From the NCBI GenBank assembly GCA_029817715.1, contig JARUPY010000539.1:7911501-7975500 (forward strand): a DNA stretch of 64,000 bases. Direction: 5' to 3'. The notes below the pieces were generated by a model. It ran no database searches. It worked only from the letters and a program-made list of their open reading frames with translations, and was not told the DNA's origin. Shown one piece after another: positions 10,013-21,600 of this stretch. Numbering within the stretch: the stretch's first letter is position 1; each line of letters begins with the position of its first letter. Both the position numbers and the translations under genes were made by a program. Origin of the DNA: Melastoma dodecandrum. Its lineage: Eukaryota; Streptophyta; Magnoliopsida; Myrtales; Melastomataceae.

Positions 10013-13000
10013 ATGCATATGGCTGATCGGACACGATCCAAGGGGGTACAGATGGAATCGGAATCAGTCAAAGAGTTGTTGCAGGAGATGGTACGAAAGA
10101 TGGAGCTCATGAATGACAAAATTCTGAATCTGGAGGAGATAGTCAGAGAGAAGAGTCAAGGCCCGACGATAGAGGTGTTGACATCTTGGGGTCCTACAAA
10201 TTCGAAGGCGAGAGACGGAGCTCCACCCTTATGGCCAACTGACCGACTTGGTTGTCAGGCAAAGATAGAGTTTCCCACCTTCGACGGCAGTGAAGTTCAG
10301 GAATGGTTGTTCCGGAGTGAGAGGTTTTTTGAGTTGGACGCAACGCCTCCGGAGTTGAAGGTAAGCGTAGCTTCCATTCATTTGACGGGGTTGGCGGTGG
10401 AGTGGCATTATGCGTATGTAAGGAGCAGGGGAATGGTCAGCCCAGTCAGTTGGGAGGAGTATGCATCGGCTATGTTGATGAGATTTGGCCCTCATGAAAT
10501 GACTCGTCCCATCGCTGCACTTAAAGAGTTGAAAGAAGGAAATAGTTTCTCGGATTACGTTAACGAATTCATTTCATTAGTGACAAAGGTGGAATTATGT
10601 ATGGAGGACCAAGTAGCAATGTTCATCGGCGGTTTGAAGAAGGAGACGAGGAGAATGCTCATGGTGCTAGAACCCAGGACGTTGCACAAGGCAATTTCTA
10701 TAGCTAAGGCCTTATCAAACGAGGAAGAGGGTGTAGCAGGAAGGGGACGTGACTCCCAGAGTAGGGGAGGGCGCTGGGAACCTCAAACGAATCAGAGAGG
10801 GCAAGTGTTAACCCAACTTAATAGAGGTTCTCCTAAGTGGCAGGGTAATACCAGGGGGGATGGCAATATAAAATATCCAGCACCATTCCAACAGAGGGTA
10901 CAATCGTACCAGCCGCCTCATAGACGACTTTCTGCTGCTGAGATGGAAGAAAAAAGGCAAAAGGGCCTTTGCTTTTGGTGCGATGAGAAATACAGCAACA
11001 ATCATAGATGTAACAATCGAAGGTCATTTGCAATGACCTTAGAACCTGAAGTGATAGAGCCAGTCAAGCCTGATGGAATACAGGAGGAGGAATTGAGTCA
11101 AGGTGAAGACTCACCGGTGGTATCTCTATACGCCCTTCATGGGGTTGCAGTAAACTCTCAAAATAGATCGATGAAGTTGATTGGCCATTACAAGAAGATG
11201 AAGTTGATAATTTTGGTGGATTCGGGAAGCACCCACAATTTTTTTGATTCTAAGATGGCTAAACAGGCAGGTGGACGGATTCAGTCCATTCCCAGAAGAG
11301 GGGTACAAGTGGCCAATGGGGACAGAATGGTATGCGACACACTAATTCCATCTTTTAAGTGGGAAATGCAAGGAGACATATACGAAGCAGACATGTTGCT
11401 TATGCCCATTAAAGGTTGTAACATGATTTTAGGCATGGAGTGGTTAGTATCTCTGGGCATGGTTCTGTGGGATTTTGCACAAATGACTATGACGTTTTCT
11501 AAACAGGGCAAGCCAACTACCTTGACAGCTGGGGATAAAGAATTTGGCAGAGTGTCACTGGGATTGTATTCGTTGGCTAATGAGGAAATGGGTTTATTAA
11601 TTGTTCCCAGTCAATTGCAGAAAGACACTCCTAACAATGGGGGCACTATGCCTGGGAAGATACAGCAGCTTATGGGCCATTATTCTGCTGTTTTTGCCGA
11701 ACCTACTGGGCTGCCTCCCCGGAAAACTCACGATCATGCAATTTCCCTGCTGAATGGAGTGACTGGATTGTCTTTGAGGCCCTATCGTTACTCCAGTGCC
11801 CAAAAGGACATCATCGAGAACCTGATTCAGGAAATGTTAAACTCGGGAATAATACGACACAGTACAAGCCCCTTCTCCTCACCCGTAGTTCTGGTTAAGA
11901 AGAAAGACAACTCCTGGCGTTATGCATTGATTATAGGGAGCTGAATGCCCAGACTGTGAAGGATAAATTTCCTATTCCCATAATCGAGGAACTTCTGGAT
12001 GAACTCCATGGGGTTAGCTGGTTCTCAAAGCTCGATCTTCGTTCAGGTTACCATCAAATCCGCGTCAGAGAGGAGGATATACATAAGACGGCGTTCAAAA
12101 CGCATGAGGGACACTACGAATTCTTGGTCATGCCTTTCGGCTTGACAAACGCACCATCCACGTTTCAGAGCTTCATGAACGAGGTGCTCAAGCCTTTTCT
12201 CCGGAAGTTTGTTTTAGTTTTTTTTGACGATATCCTTGTCTACAGCAACACATTGTAGCAGCATGTTGCACATTTGGGTGCCGTTCTCCGAGTTTTACAG
12301 CAGAATACGCTTTTTGCCAAGCGCAGCAAGTTTGCTTTGCCAAGCGAAGATTAGAATATTTGGGTCACTATATCGCCGAGGAAGGGGTCTCCACTGACCC
12401 GAGGAAGATTCAAGCAGTTCTGGACTGGCCTCAGCCGTTAAATATCACTCAGTTACGAGGATTCCTTGGCCTCACGGGGTATTATCGCAGGTTTGTGCGA
12501 AACTATGGAATCATTAGTAAACCACTGACCCAATTATTAAAAAAAGAGGCTTTTCAATGGGAAGAAGCAGCTCAGGAAGCCTTTGATAAATTGAAGACAA
12601 CAATGACATCTGCCCCGACTCTGGCCCTCCCTGATTTCTCCAAGGATTTTATCATTGAGACAGATGCGAGTTCCACGGGCATCGGAGCGGTGCTCATGCA
12701 AGAAGGACACCCTATCGCTTATATTAGTAAAGCGTTGGCACCGAGGCATTTGGGATTATCGGTCTACGAGAAAGAATTGTTGTCGGTAGTATATGCAATT
12801 AACAAGTGGCATCACTATCTGGTGGGGCGACATTTTGTGCTGAAAACGGACCACCAAAGTTTGAAGTACTTGATGGATAAGAGGGTTCACAATGATATGC
12901 AAGTTAAGTGGTTGGCAAAGCTTGCTGGTTATGATTACGAGATAACCTATAAAAAAGGGAAGGAGAATTTGGTAGCGGATGCACTCTCCCGTATTCCGGG

Positions 13001-14798
13001 CGCTGAGCTGATGGCTGTGGTTTTAACATTGGACCAAGGAACCTTGCTAGACGAGATTAAACGCAGTTGGGAAACAGATTCGCAATTATGCTCTGTGTGG
13101 CAGCGAATTCAGCAGGGACCCGTTCCCCCCTATGAATTCAAGCAACAATTACTCACCAGAAAAGGAAAATTGGTCGTGGGCAACATTCCTTCTCTGCGGG
13201 AGCTCATTATTCATACTTTCCATGCTTCGGCAGTTGGGGGCCATTCAGGAGTTCAGGCCACACTCAAACGAGTTTCTAGTTTTTGCTACTGGAGAGGGCT
13301 GGAGAAGGACATCCGGGTTTATATTCAGCAGTGTGATGTTTGTCAGAAAAACAAGTACGACACGGCGGCCTCTCCGGGATTACTTCAGCCGCTCCCAATC
13401 CCTGCTTCCACATGGTCTGAAATTACGATGGATTTCGTCGTGGGTCTTCCAAAATCTTTTGGCAAGGAAGTCATTATGGTGGTGATTGATCGGTTAACCA
13501 AATTTGGTCATTTCGTGGCTCTTAAACATCCTGTTACAGCTCCAGTTGCGGCTGAAGCATTCTTGAGTCATGTCTTCAAGTTGCACGGCTTACCTCAGTC
13601 GATTGTAAGTGATCGTGACCCGATCTTTCTCAGCGATTTTTGGCAGAACTTGTTTTCATTACAGGGAGTGGAGCTCAAGCATTCTTCGGCTTACCACCCC
13701 CAAACGGATGGACAATCGGAGGTCGTCAACCGCTGTCTCGAAACTTACCTTCGATGCATGTGCGGTGACTGTCCTTCCATGTGGGCACGGTGGCTACCTT
13801 TGGCAGAATGGTGGTATAACACCACTCACCACACAACCATCCAGACGTCTCCTTTCCAGGCCTTGTTCGGCTATGAACCTCCGGTTCACCTTCCTTACAT
13901 CAATGGCACTACTCCCAACAAGGCAGTCGATCGGGAGTTATCTGACAGGGAGGCTATGATTCGTTTACTGCGTTTTCACATCAGTCGTGCCCAGAACCGC
14001 ATGAAGCAACTGGCCGACAAGAGGCGTTCTGAGAGGACCTTTGCAATTGGAGATTTTGTCTATGTCAAGCTCCAACCATACCGCCAAAGTTCTGTTGATG
14101 GCAAGCATGGTAACAAGCTTTCTCCGCTTTATTTTGGACCATACAAGATTGTGGACAAAATTGGGGAAGTGGCTTATAAGTTGGATCTGCCCCGACTCTC
14201 CCTCATACATCCCACCTTCCATGTTTCAAGACTTAAGAAATCTTCCGCGGGTGTACGAGTCAGCCCTCATCTGCCATCCTTTGCTGCTGCTGCACCTTCG
14301 GTACCAGAATATATATTGCAGCGCAAGATGGTCAAAAGGGGAAACCATGCTGCTACACAAGTCTTGGTAAAATGGACGGATCAACCAGAGGAGGCAGCAA
14401 CCTGGGAGTATTTATATGATTTACAGGAGCAGTACCCTCACATCACCCTTGAGGACAAGGGTGCTTCTAAGGGAGGGGTATTGATGCAGTTAAATGAGGA
14501 AGAAGAGAAAAAAGAAGAACAGGGCCGGATTCTCACGAGTTGGGCTGCGATGACAAGGAGGATGGGGCCGTGGAAAGAGAAGGAGGCTGAAAGCCCTGGG
14601 ACGAAAATAGAAGGGATGAAGAGTTACGAGGACGAGATGAAGGAAGCGGGATTCGGTTACAACAGACACGCGACGTCGCTTGCAGTAGGGGGGTTGGTTA
14701 TAAGGGTGGGGAAGAACCCACAAGAGAGAGAAGAAGAAAAGAAGAAGAAAATGAAGGAGGTCGAGATGGGCGAGAAGGGGAAGAAGAAGGAAGGATGA
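10013..14798 (+). pseudogene. gypsy gag-pol with chromodomain, reverse transcriptase region broken
   Basis: From ATG 10013 (MHMADRTRSK) the first frame encodes gag (KIEFPTFDGSEVQEWL), a CX2C-H-C knuckle (CFWCDEKYSNNHRC), protease (LVDSGSTHNFFD) and the start of reverse transcriptase. It is lost by a frame change near 11925 and stops at 11944. The middle frame (11956-12258) holds the catalytic FFDD and ends at a TAG where a Glu is usual. Another frame change lies near 12340. The last frame (12360-14798) carries RNase H (ETDASSTGIGAV), the integrase HHCC finger (CDVCQKNK), the D-D-E core (TMDFVVGLP, VSDRDPIF, DGQSEVVNR) and a chromodomain-like end (VLVKWTDQPEEAATWE). It then reads through the polypurine tract into the LTR, adding a charged tail of about 100 residues. 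All three lesions fall within about 420 bp of the RT. Confidence 0.93.
14468..14480 (+). promoter_or_regulatory. gypsy polypurine tract
   Basis: TAAGGGAGGGGTA lies immediately upstream of the 3' LTR, the expected place for plus-strand priming. It is also translated, because the pol frame reads through it. Confidence 0.85.
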
Positions 14799-14945
14799 AG
14801 ATGCTGATGGGTGTTGAATGGTTAGAGGTGGAGTTAGACTTTTGTTAATATTTTCGTGAGGAGTTCTGTGTATAGGTTGGTCGTTTTGCTGTAAACTTGG
14901 CTCAGCTTCTTGTTAAATCACTCGGATGGCGACTCTCAGCCATCA
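14482..14945 (+). repeat. gypsy 3' LTR
   Basis: 464-bp copy, slightly longer than the 5' LTR because of small indels around 14730 and 14810. It is preceded by a polypurine stretch and followed by the GTCTC duplication. Confidence 0.95.
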
Positions 14946-14950
14946 GTCTC

Positions 14951-15734
14951 CCTCTCCAGCGACGTCTCCGGCGACAACAACCTATGGTTCAATGCTGATG
15001 GAGCCCACCCCTTGCGATACGGTCGACTAGCGTCCCTTTCATCAAGCAATCGCTCCGGTTCTGCATTTTGGTTGTGCTGAAGGTTCTTCTCTAGGTTGTT
15101 CTGAAAGATTTTCCGAAGCTCCAGTGAGGTAAACCCTTTTCCTTTCAATTTCTTTTAATCTGATTGTTTTTGTTGAAATGACTAGAGTGGCAAATTCGTA
15201 ATTATAGCAACTGTCGAAGTAAAATTAACTTTGTTTAAAAGCTAATACGTCCCTTTTGATACTTGGCCAAGTTTTAATTACTTCTGTTAAGTCTACATGA
15301 TTTCGTTACATTTAAGAGTCTTATTTGTTTTATTTTATTTAATTGACATGATTAAGCTCTTTGAATTTTTATATGTGTGAATTAATATCTCATCTTGATA
15401 TACACTGCTAAAATCCATCTTCTTTTGTTTTGCATGTAAAATACGGTGAGAGCTTCCGAATATTTTCAAGGATTTACATCAAGTAAACGTTTTCAATCAA
15501 AACGAGGAATTCACCATTAAGGAAAGTTACCATTCGACGGCGCGGATGATCGACATCAACGGGCTCACAACGCCCCGTAAGTATCGCTCTTATTTCATTA
15601 AGTCCTAATTGTTCATTTCGATTTAAATTAGGACTTTCTGACCACTTCTTTATTTTTCTTTGCATGTATATCGAGCATCTAATCTCGGAAGATCAACTTC
15701 AAAATTCCGAAGATTAACTCGAAGGCCCGTGTAT
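14951..15734. other. AT-rich segment between gypsy element and Tat-like LTR remnant
   Basis: The first about 180 bp continue the C/T-rich material seen before the gypsy insertion; the rest is AT-rich with no coding signal. It may be the 5' part of the same old LTR, but no match to the LARD LTR interior was seen. Confidence 0.3.
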
Positions 15735-16538
15735 CAAACAGCGTGGATCCACCCCGGCCTAAAAACCGTGGGTTCGAAGGCTTAAAGCGGCCCCAAACTC
15801 AATCAAAAGTACAAAGGGGAGGTACGGGGCTCCCCGAATTTTTATTCAAATCCACTTGTAACGGATTGCGGACCCAAGTGTATAGGCTCGCAATCACCGC
15901 ACTTCCCCGTCCTTTTGATCTAAATAATTGTTTGTGATTGCGCGTATGCTTAGGCTTTAGGTTTTGCGTCATATGATTGGTTTTAATCAAACAAACCTAA
16001 ATTCGGGTCCAACGCCCGTTAAAACGTCGATAAAAGTCCGGCCTACTCCCGGATCGGACCCAACACCCGTCAATCAAAAGTTAAACTTTTTTTGGACAAA
16101 TCGCCACCCTTTCGCATGCTTTAAAATACAAAGGTTAGTAAATAGTAATCCCCGAACCCAACTCTGATTTTTCCGACTTAAAATCATATTTTTAAACTAA
16201 GTCGGTGGCGACTCCGAATAATTTACCAAAGGTAAACATTACCCTCTTTTCGGAGTCATTTAGGATGATGTGACGGCAGACCGAGCCGCTCCTTGAGCCT
16301 TTTCCGAAATTCGTTAGCGAGGTCTTAACACAGCCTTTCGCTCGCCACCTTTAGGGAACTGGAGATGGTTGGCGAAACGTCCCGCGGACCCGTTCGCGAA
16401 TCAATGGAAGGCCCAACCCTGGGTCCCATTTTCGCAGCGTGCCGGAACGTCGACCGGACTAGGCCTTGGTGGAGTGGGTACGGATCCTCGGGTTGCCCGA
16501 ACCGCCGTGCGCGTGTTAGGCCGGAGGGCGTTCGTACA
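15735..16538 (+). repeat. Tat-like LTR remnant (3' part), + orientation
   Basis: Related, in reverse orientation, to the outer about 900 bp of the LARD LTRs at 26221 and 34792. Shared signatures are the AAGTCGGTGGCGACTCC block (about 16200), the repeated CGGGTCCAACGCCCG-type blocks near 16010-16080, and the end GTTAGGCCGGAGGGCG followed by TTCGTACA at 16538. The left limit is not visible, and no target duplication could be paired with ATGAG at 16539. It may be a solo LTR or a truncated copy. Confidence 0.65.
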
Positions 16539-16960
16539 ATGAGCCTGAGAGATTGTAGTCCAGCCACGCAAGCAGCGGCTTGTGATTGTGTGCCTGCCAT
16601 TTTATTGATGGATGTCCTTGTTCCTTCAGTAAATCAGAATGGGTAATTCATTCAATGAGTTGATGTGGGTGCTGGGTTTTTCCGGTGGTTAATCCTACAG
16701 CTACTTGAATTGATCCCCGACGGAGTCTCCAGTCGATAACATGTTTATTTGAGTTCGGCTGCCTGTTGTTCAAGTCTTTATGAATTTGACGATCGTGCTT
16801 CATAGCTTTTGTTCATGTAATCAGTATAATCACAGGCCGATCGCATCATAAACTGTCCAAAGCCATCACACTTTGTGCTTTAGGTTTAACTGTTTATGCG
16901 CGAGACACATTTACATATTGATTATTTCAAGAGGATTCTTCCGTTGTATATCCTTGTCAG
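16539..16960. other. residual ALT intron 2 sequence before exon 3
   Basis: No coding signal was seen. The pyrimidine-rich stretch CTTCCGTTGTATATCCTTGTCAG makes a credible 3' splice site for ALT exon 3. Confidence 0.45.
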
Positions 16961-17070
16961 GTTGACTCGAACTTTTAGAGAAGGCTGGCATAAACATCGA
17001 CACAATAGCCAGGAAGGGCGACGCACTCGCGTTGTCCGAGCTGTCACTTAAGTACATCGCTTCCTTAAGA
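16961..17070 (+). pseudogene. ALT thioesterase relic, exon 3
   Basis: After an acceptor CCTTGTCAG at 16952-16960 the segment reads LELLEKAGINIDTIARKGDA then LALSELSLKYIASLR, matching the helix and LALSEL strand of ALT proteins. In that frame the second codon of the exon is TGA, where family members have an Arg-His-type sequence. The donor GTGCAT follows at 17071. The exon lies 11.1 kb downstream of exon 2. Confidence 0.75.
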
Positions 17071-17141
17071 GTGCATCTTCTTCCCTTAGTTCTTCTGCGT
17101 TAATTTAAATCTCCTCTAGCTAAGCTTTGCTTTGCAAACAG

Positions 17142-17237
17142 AGCGTGGACAGGTTCATCCTGAAGGTGCGGGTATCCGGCTCATCTGCTGCTCGCTTATT
17201 CTTAGATCATGAGATCTTGAAGCTTCCAAACCACGAG
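17142..17237 (+). pseudogene. ALT thioesterase relic, exon 4
   Basis: A 71-bp intron with acceptor AACAG precedes a segment reading SVDRFILKVRVSGSSAARLF and then LDHEILKLPNHE, which corresponds to the SGDRFVVKVR...IFKLPNQE strand region of the family. The segment itself is undamaged in frame. Confidence 0.78.
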
Positions 17238-17400
17238 GTACTTCCGATTCTTCCCCATCTCGATATGATACGGCTGTTTGGCTAGACAAGAACTACCGGC
17301 CGGCTCGCATTCCTCCGGCGGTGAGGTCCAATTCATCCAGTTTCTTGACCACAAAGTGGTGGCTGACAACGGTCTTGTGTATCAAGAGGTTGTCATTGTT
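17238..17400 (+). pseudogene. ALT thioesterase relic, C-terminal piece with indels
   Basis: One frame reads TAVWLDKNYRPARIPPAVRS (about 17269-17330) and another continues FIQFLDHK, so at least one base is missing between them. The stretch 17238-17268, which should encode PILEAKG, is scrambled. Both pieces match the end of ALT proteins (TAVWLDKNYRPVRIP...RSKFVQFL). The frame then runs on past the usual family end to about 17472. Confidence 0.7.
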
Positions 17401-17784
17401 GAAAAGGGTTGCCACAAAGGGGCAAACCCAATCCCACGTAGGAAAGAAAGAAGAGTTTGGTATAATATATAAAGTCTAGCGAGCCATCCTCTTCATGGTC
17501 AATTAAGCAGCGGGCACTAGCTAACCACGGCCAACGCCCATATTTGCTTTGGAAAATTTCATCACCATTTTTTATCAAAGCAAACACAGCAACCATCTTT
17601 GGACCTTGTAAGACCTGTAGTTGAGTTTGTCTGAAAATCCACGTGTCCCCATCATACAACTCTTCCTCGGTTTTTGTCCCGGGTCTTTTGTTCCTTCTCG
17701 ACGATTCTACACTCATCGGCAAAATCACGCACCGCCATCCCTTCTTTGATCCGATCTACACCCACAGAAGACGAGATCAACAAG

Positions 17785-18565
17785 ATGGAGGGTAGAAGTG
17801 ATGCCGGTAAGAAGAAGGTGGTTATGGTCGCGATCGACGACAGCGACTGCAGCCACCACGCCCTCCTCTGGGCTCTCGAGAACCTCTGCCCCGCTGGCAC
17901 CAATTCCCGGTTCCTCGTCTTCTCTGTGCAGTCCCTCGATGGGTTCGGTTACGTCTACGCAGCCTCAGTCGGCCAGGCCCGTACGTATTTCTGTTTGTAA
18001 ACAGGATAATCAGTGGTAGCAATTTGAGAGTTTGATTGAGTGAGCTGTTGTTGTGGGTGATTCGTTCTGCAGCTCCCGAGCTGATCCAGGGTCTCGAGGA
18101 TAATCGCCGGAAGCTTGTGCTTGCACTCCTGGAGAAGGCCAAGGGGATCTGCTCTGATCATGGGGTGATAACTTTATTTTGATTGCCCCGGGCGAGTTAG
18201 AACAATATCCGTGCATGATCTTAGTTTGTGATATCTTGATGCGGCTTTGCCTTTTGGGGGAACCGGATGTGCGCAGGTCGATGCAGAAGTGTTAACAGAA
18301 GTAGGTGATCCCAAAGAACAGATATGCAAGGCTGTAGAAGACCACGGTGTCCAGTTGCTCGTGTTGGGCAGCCACAGCCGCGGACCCATCTCAAGGTTCT
18401 CCAACAAACCTACGATTTCGATTACTCTTCTTTCTTGGCTCGAAAGCTGTGTTCAACTCAATCTTGGCTGTAATTCTGCGCAGAGCATTTCTGGGGAGTG
18501 TGAGCAATTACTGTGTACACAATGCAAAGTGCCCAGTCCTCGTCGTGAAGAAGCCCCCTGCTTGA
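17785..18565 (+). CDS. universal stress protein (UspA-type), 4 exons
   Basis: Exons 17785-17980, 18073-18164, 18277-18395 and 18484-18565 join in frame to 162 codons with GT-AG introns of 92, 112 and 88 bp. The product is a single UspA domain: KKVVMVAIDDSDCSHHALLW (first strand with the ATP-contacting Asp), a central helix (RKLVLALLEKAKGICSDHG), then LLVLGSHSRG, FLGSVSNYCVHNAKCPVLVV at the C terminus. Plant proteins of this type are small soluble nucleotide-binding stress factors that dimerise; the substrate here is unknown. The phosphate-binding loop normally reads G-2X-G-9X-G(S/T); here it is GSHS-RGPISRAFL-GS, so the second Gly is Ser. The start is the first ATG of the conserved N terminus. 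The gene lies about 385 bp after the ALT relic. No lesion was seen and the gene appears intact. Confidence 0.93.
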
Positions 18566-18639
18566 GACGACCATCCTCCTCTGCTCTTGAGCATCAATCC
18601 CTGTTCTGCCATTTTGGATTCCAGAGCCTTGAATAATCC

Positions 18640-21600
18640 GAGGTTTCCTGATGTGGTATTGCACAGTGTGTTCCTATCCAGTTCGTTACATGTTCACTTG
18701 TTCAGATCGCAGAACCGAGAAGAATCGACGAAGCAGCTTTTATGTCAGTTTACATCGCCTAGATATATCTCTTAATAACCACCACGACAAATCAAAAGAT
18801 CACTTGCTCATTAATTTAACTACGGCCGCGGCCAGGCCAGAAGGACAAGCTGTGGCTCGCAGCTCTGGCTGCCCATGAATTGGAAGACAAATATAGGTCA
18901 CGACCCACCAATGTTTGACGGTTTAAACCCTCAAGTGCACGACTCGTACAAGTAATATAGTAATGGGTAAAAATTGTTCTACGGAAAATTATTTCAGAAA
19001 AATTTTAGCGATCAACGTTAAACATAAAGTAAAACAAGAATTCAGAAAATTAAATTGATGAGAAACTTAACCGAGCTTAGTGATCTCGGACCAACCTAAA
19101 TATTAAGACAAATTGATTGTAGAGGGAGTAGCTTGTTTAGGTTTATATACTAGGTTGATCTCTTTTTTTTTCGATGTAGGACTTGGATTTGTCATATTTT
19201 GGTGGCAACCCTTTCAACATTATCCAGTATAAAAAAAATTAATCGATTGAGAGAAAACTAGAATTAAGACTTCCCCATTGTTTTACTTGATCGTCTAATT
19301 CCCTTTTGTCCAAAACCTGTTTACTAACGTAAGATTCTCAGTTGCTCTCATGCATCTTTCGACCTATACAAGAGAAATACTCAATCCAACCAAACCCCTA
19401 TATTCTTACGAGAATTGATAGTTAAATCAAATTTATTAAGTTGCAATTTTTTTCAGGCTACCTATGACAAGTACATATATTCCTATAGTACATGTTAAAT
19501 TAACTTGATTCATCGACATTAACTTGGGCTATTTTATCCTCCTTCTAAACCTAAAATTCCCTTCCCGAGTTCAGATATGTTAAAAGATCATTATGAATTG
19601 TTGATCAGTCAACCACACATATTAAACACATGATAAAATAAATAAACTAAGTCTTAAACGCATTAAATCAAAGAGGTTCAAGAAAGATCCGACTACATAT
19701 CGGTTCCGTCATATTCCTAAAACAAAAGTTAAGTTCATCACAAAATTGACAAAAAGCAAGAAAGTAAAACTAGACATCATCATAATCATAAAGGTTAAGA
19801 AACTAAAATTCTCTTTTCTCAACAACTCTCCTTTGACTACATCTTTTGACTCACATTCAAGGCCTTTTTACAGTTAGGGTAAATCTCGAAAGATCAAAAA
19901 ATATTTCTAGAAAATCTTCTCGTCTCATGTGACTGCACCAATCTTTCTGTACGTGCTTGCTCCGCTCGTGTAATCGCACCAGATCTTCGTGTGGCCACAC
20001 TAATGCTTCTATCCAAACCTTACTCTCGGCAACTCCACCTTTTTTCTTCTTGGCCTTCGTCATTCGAGACATTTTCTTTGACATAGAATTCGCTTCGTAT
20101 TGATCCCTTTACCTGCAATGAACATAATGAATACGAAATACTCATGCAACATGACTAAAACGAAAATCCATGCAAACTAACTACATATACATATCAATAT
20201 CGGATATCCAATATAAATTAGGCTCGTAAGTGAGACATATAACTCTAATTTCTTATATTTAACAACCCGCCATCAATGTTGGGGACGGTTTTTGATATAG
20301 CATGGAATTTACAACACAAGTTCATCAAATTTCTTAAACTTTCTAAGCATTCCGAAAAAGTGCAACTGCGGAAAAAAAAGATTACATGACATTACATGAC
20401 ATGTTGGGGGATTAAATCTGATACGAAATTAGTACAAAATGTAAGAGATTCATTCCTAAATAACGTTAGCTCTCACATAATTTACTGTTTGCACGTTTAT
20501 AACCCTTAACTCGCGGTTAAGTACAGCTAATTCCATTTATAAAGAACACGTCGTTGGCAGTAGCAAGTTAAGATCCATAAGCTTCGAATTTATTCCAAAC
20601 CATAATAAGTTCATGGGCATAAGCTTCGAACTTATTCCAAACCATAAGTTTGTGGGTAATAATGACGAGTTCATTCTACGACCATTCCAAACAATCTCCT
20701 TGATACCTCCCCCACTTTGCTACAAAAATTACATTGAAAATCTAGTCTTGTTAAACATAGAACTAGAATGTCCAAGGTGTGAAGAAGATCAAATCAAGTT
20801 TATAAGTATCATAATATCCAATTCATTAAGTTAGTAACGAAAGTACGAAGATCTAAAGAAATCTGATGAACAACACTCTTGGTCATTCCATGGATGTCGC
20901 CTATTTCTTCTAGTATAGCATTGTTTCATTGGTGACACTACTTCCGACATCAGTTACGTCAACTGCAAGATCATAATACCATCGTGGTCCGGTATGGGGA
21001 ATTAGAAGTTTTTTGTTCTCTTCAAAGAAGTCAGAGAGTGTTTGACGAAGATGGTTAGATAAAATTCGGAGTCTCCGAAAAGAAAAACTCGACCGTAAAA
21101 GGGAAAGATTGGCGGGTTGGGTGCGAACTAGGAGGAACGGAAAATGTTAGGTTACTCGACCGAGGTGGCCGGCGAGTGGGTGGTGGGTTGATTAAGAAGA
21201 TATAGGAATGTTATCTTTAAATAGTGGGGAGAAAGGAAAGGTAGATGATAAATAACTCAATAACAAATGAAATGAATGTGTACCCACACTCTATGCCAAC
21301 TAGATACATAATACATCACTAATAAATTTTAAGGATGGACTCGATGATCGTCAGATACAGAGACACCATCGTGATCAACAAAATCGAATAGGTCTGAACA
21401 TGTGAACGTACACAGAAACATCATTATGATACGAAACGAAAAGTGATGGTCAATACGGAGAATACAACATATCACCACCAGTTGACACACTCAACCTAGT
21501 TCGGACTTATAATCCACTAAGCGAATATATAGATGTGAAGAAGAATCCACTCACTTTTGAAGTATGATAATAACGCCTGTCCTTTTTTCTAGCGGTATAA

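Larger units (their letters stand above)
9516..14945 (+). mobile_element. Ty3/gypsy chromovirus LTR retrotransposon
   Basis: Near-identical LTRs (9516-9971 and 14482-14945) start TGATGCAGTT and end CCATCA. A perfect 5-bp target duplication GTCTC lies at 9511-9515 and 14946-14950. The interior has gag, protease, reverse transcriptase, RNase H, integrase and a C-terminal chromodomain, the order and signature of plant chromoviruses. Few LTR differences point to a fairly young insertion. It lies inside the expanded second intron of the ALT thioesterase relic. Reverse transcriptase carries inactivating lesions, so this copy is not autonomous. Confidence 0.95.
1..17400 (+). pseudogene. ALT-type acyl-ACP thioesterase gene relic, exons dispersed by transposons
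   Basis: Five pieces in order and on one strand match the plant single hot-dog acyl-acyl carrier protein thioesterase family (Arabidopsis ALT1-4), plastid enzymes that release fatty acyl or beta-keto acyl chains from ACP. The pieces are a transit-peptide-like part (1-126), the catalytic segment with [10 protein letters not shown] (5738-5839), a helix segment (16961-17070), a strand segment with VRVSGSSAARLF (17142-17237) and a C-terminal segment with TAVWLDKNYRP (about 17260-17400). Flanking splice sites are still visible. A copia element fills intron 1 and about 11 kb of foreign DNA fills intron 2. Disabling changes are a phase mismatch at the exon 1/2 junction, a TGA in the expected frame at the start of exon 3, and indels in the last piece. 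The 5' end lies outside the window. Family assignment is from recognised conservation; loss of function is inference. Confidence 0.8.
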
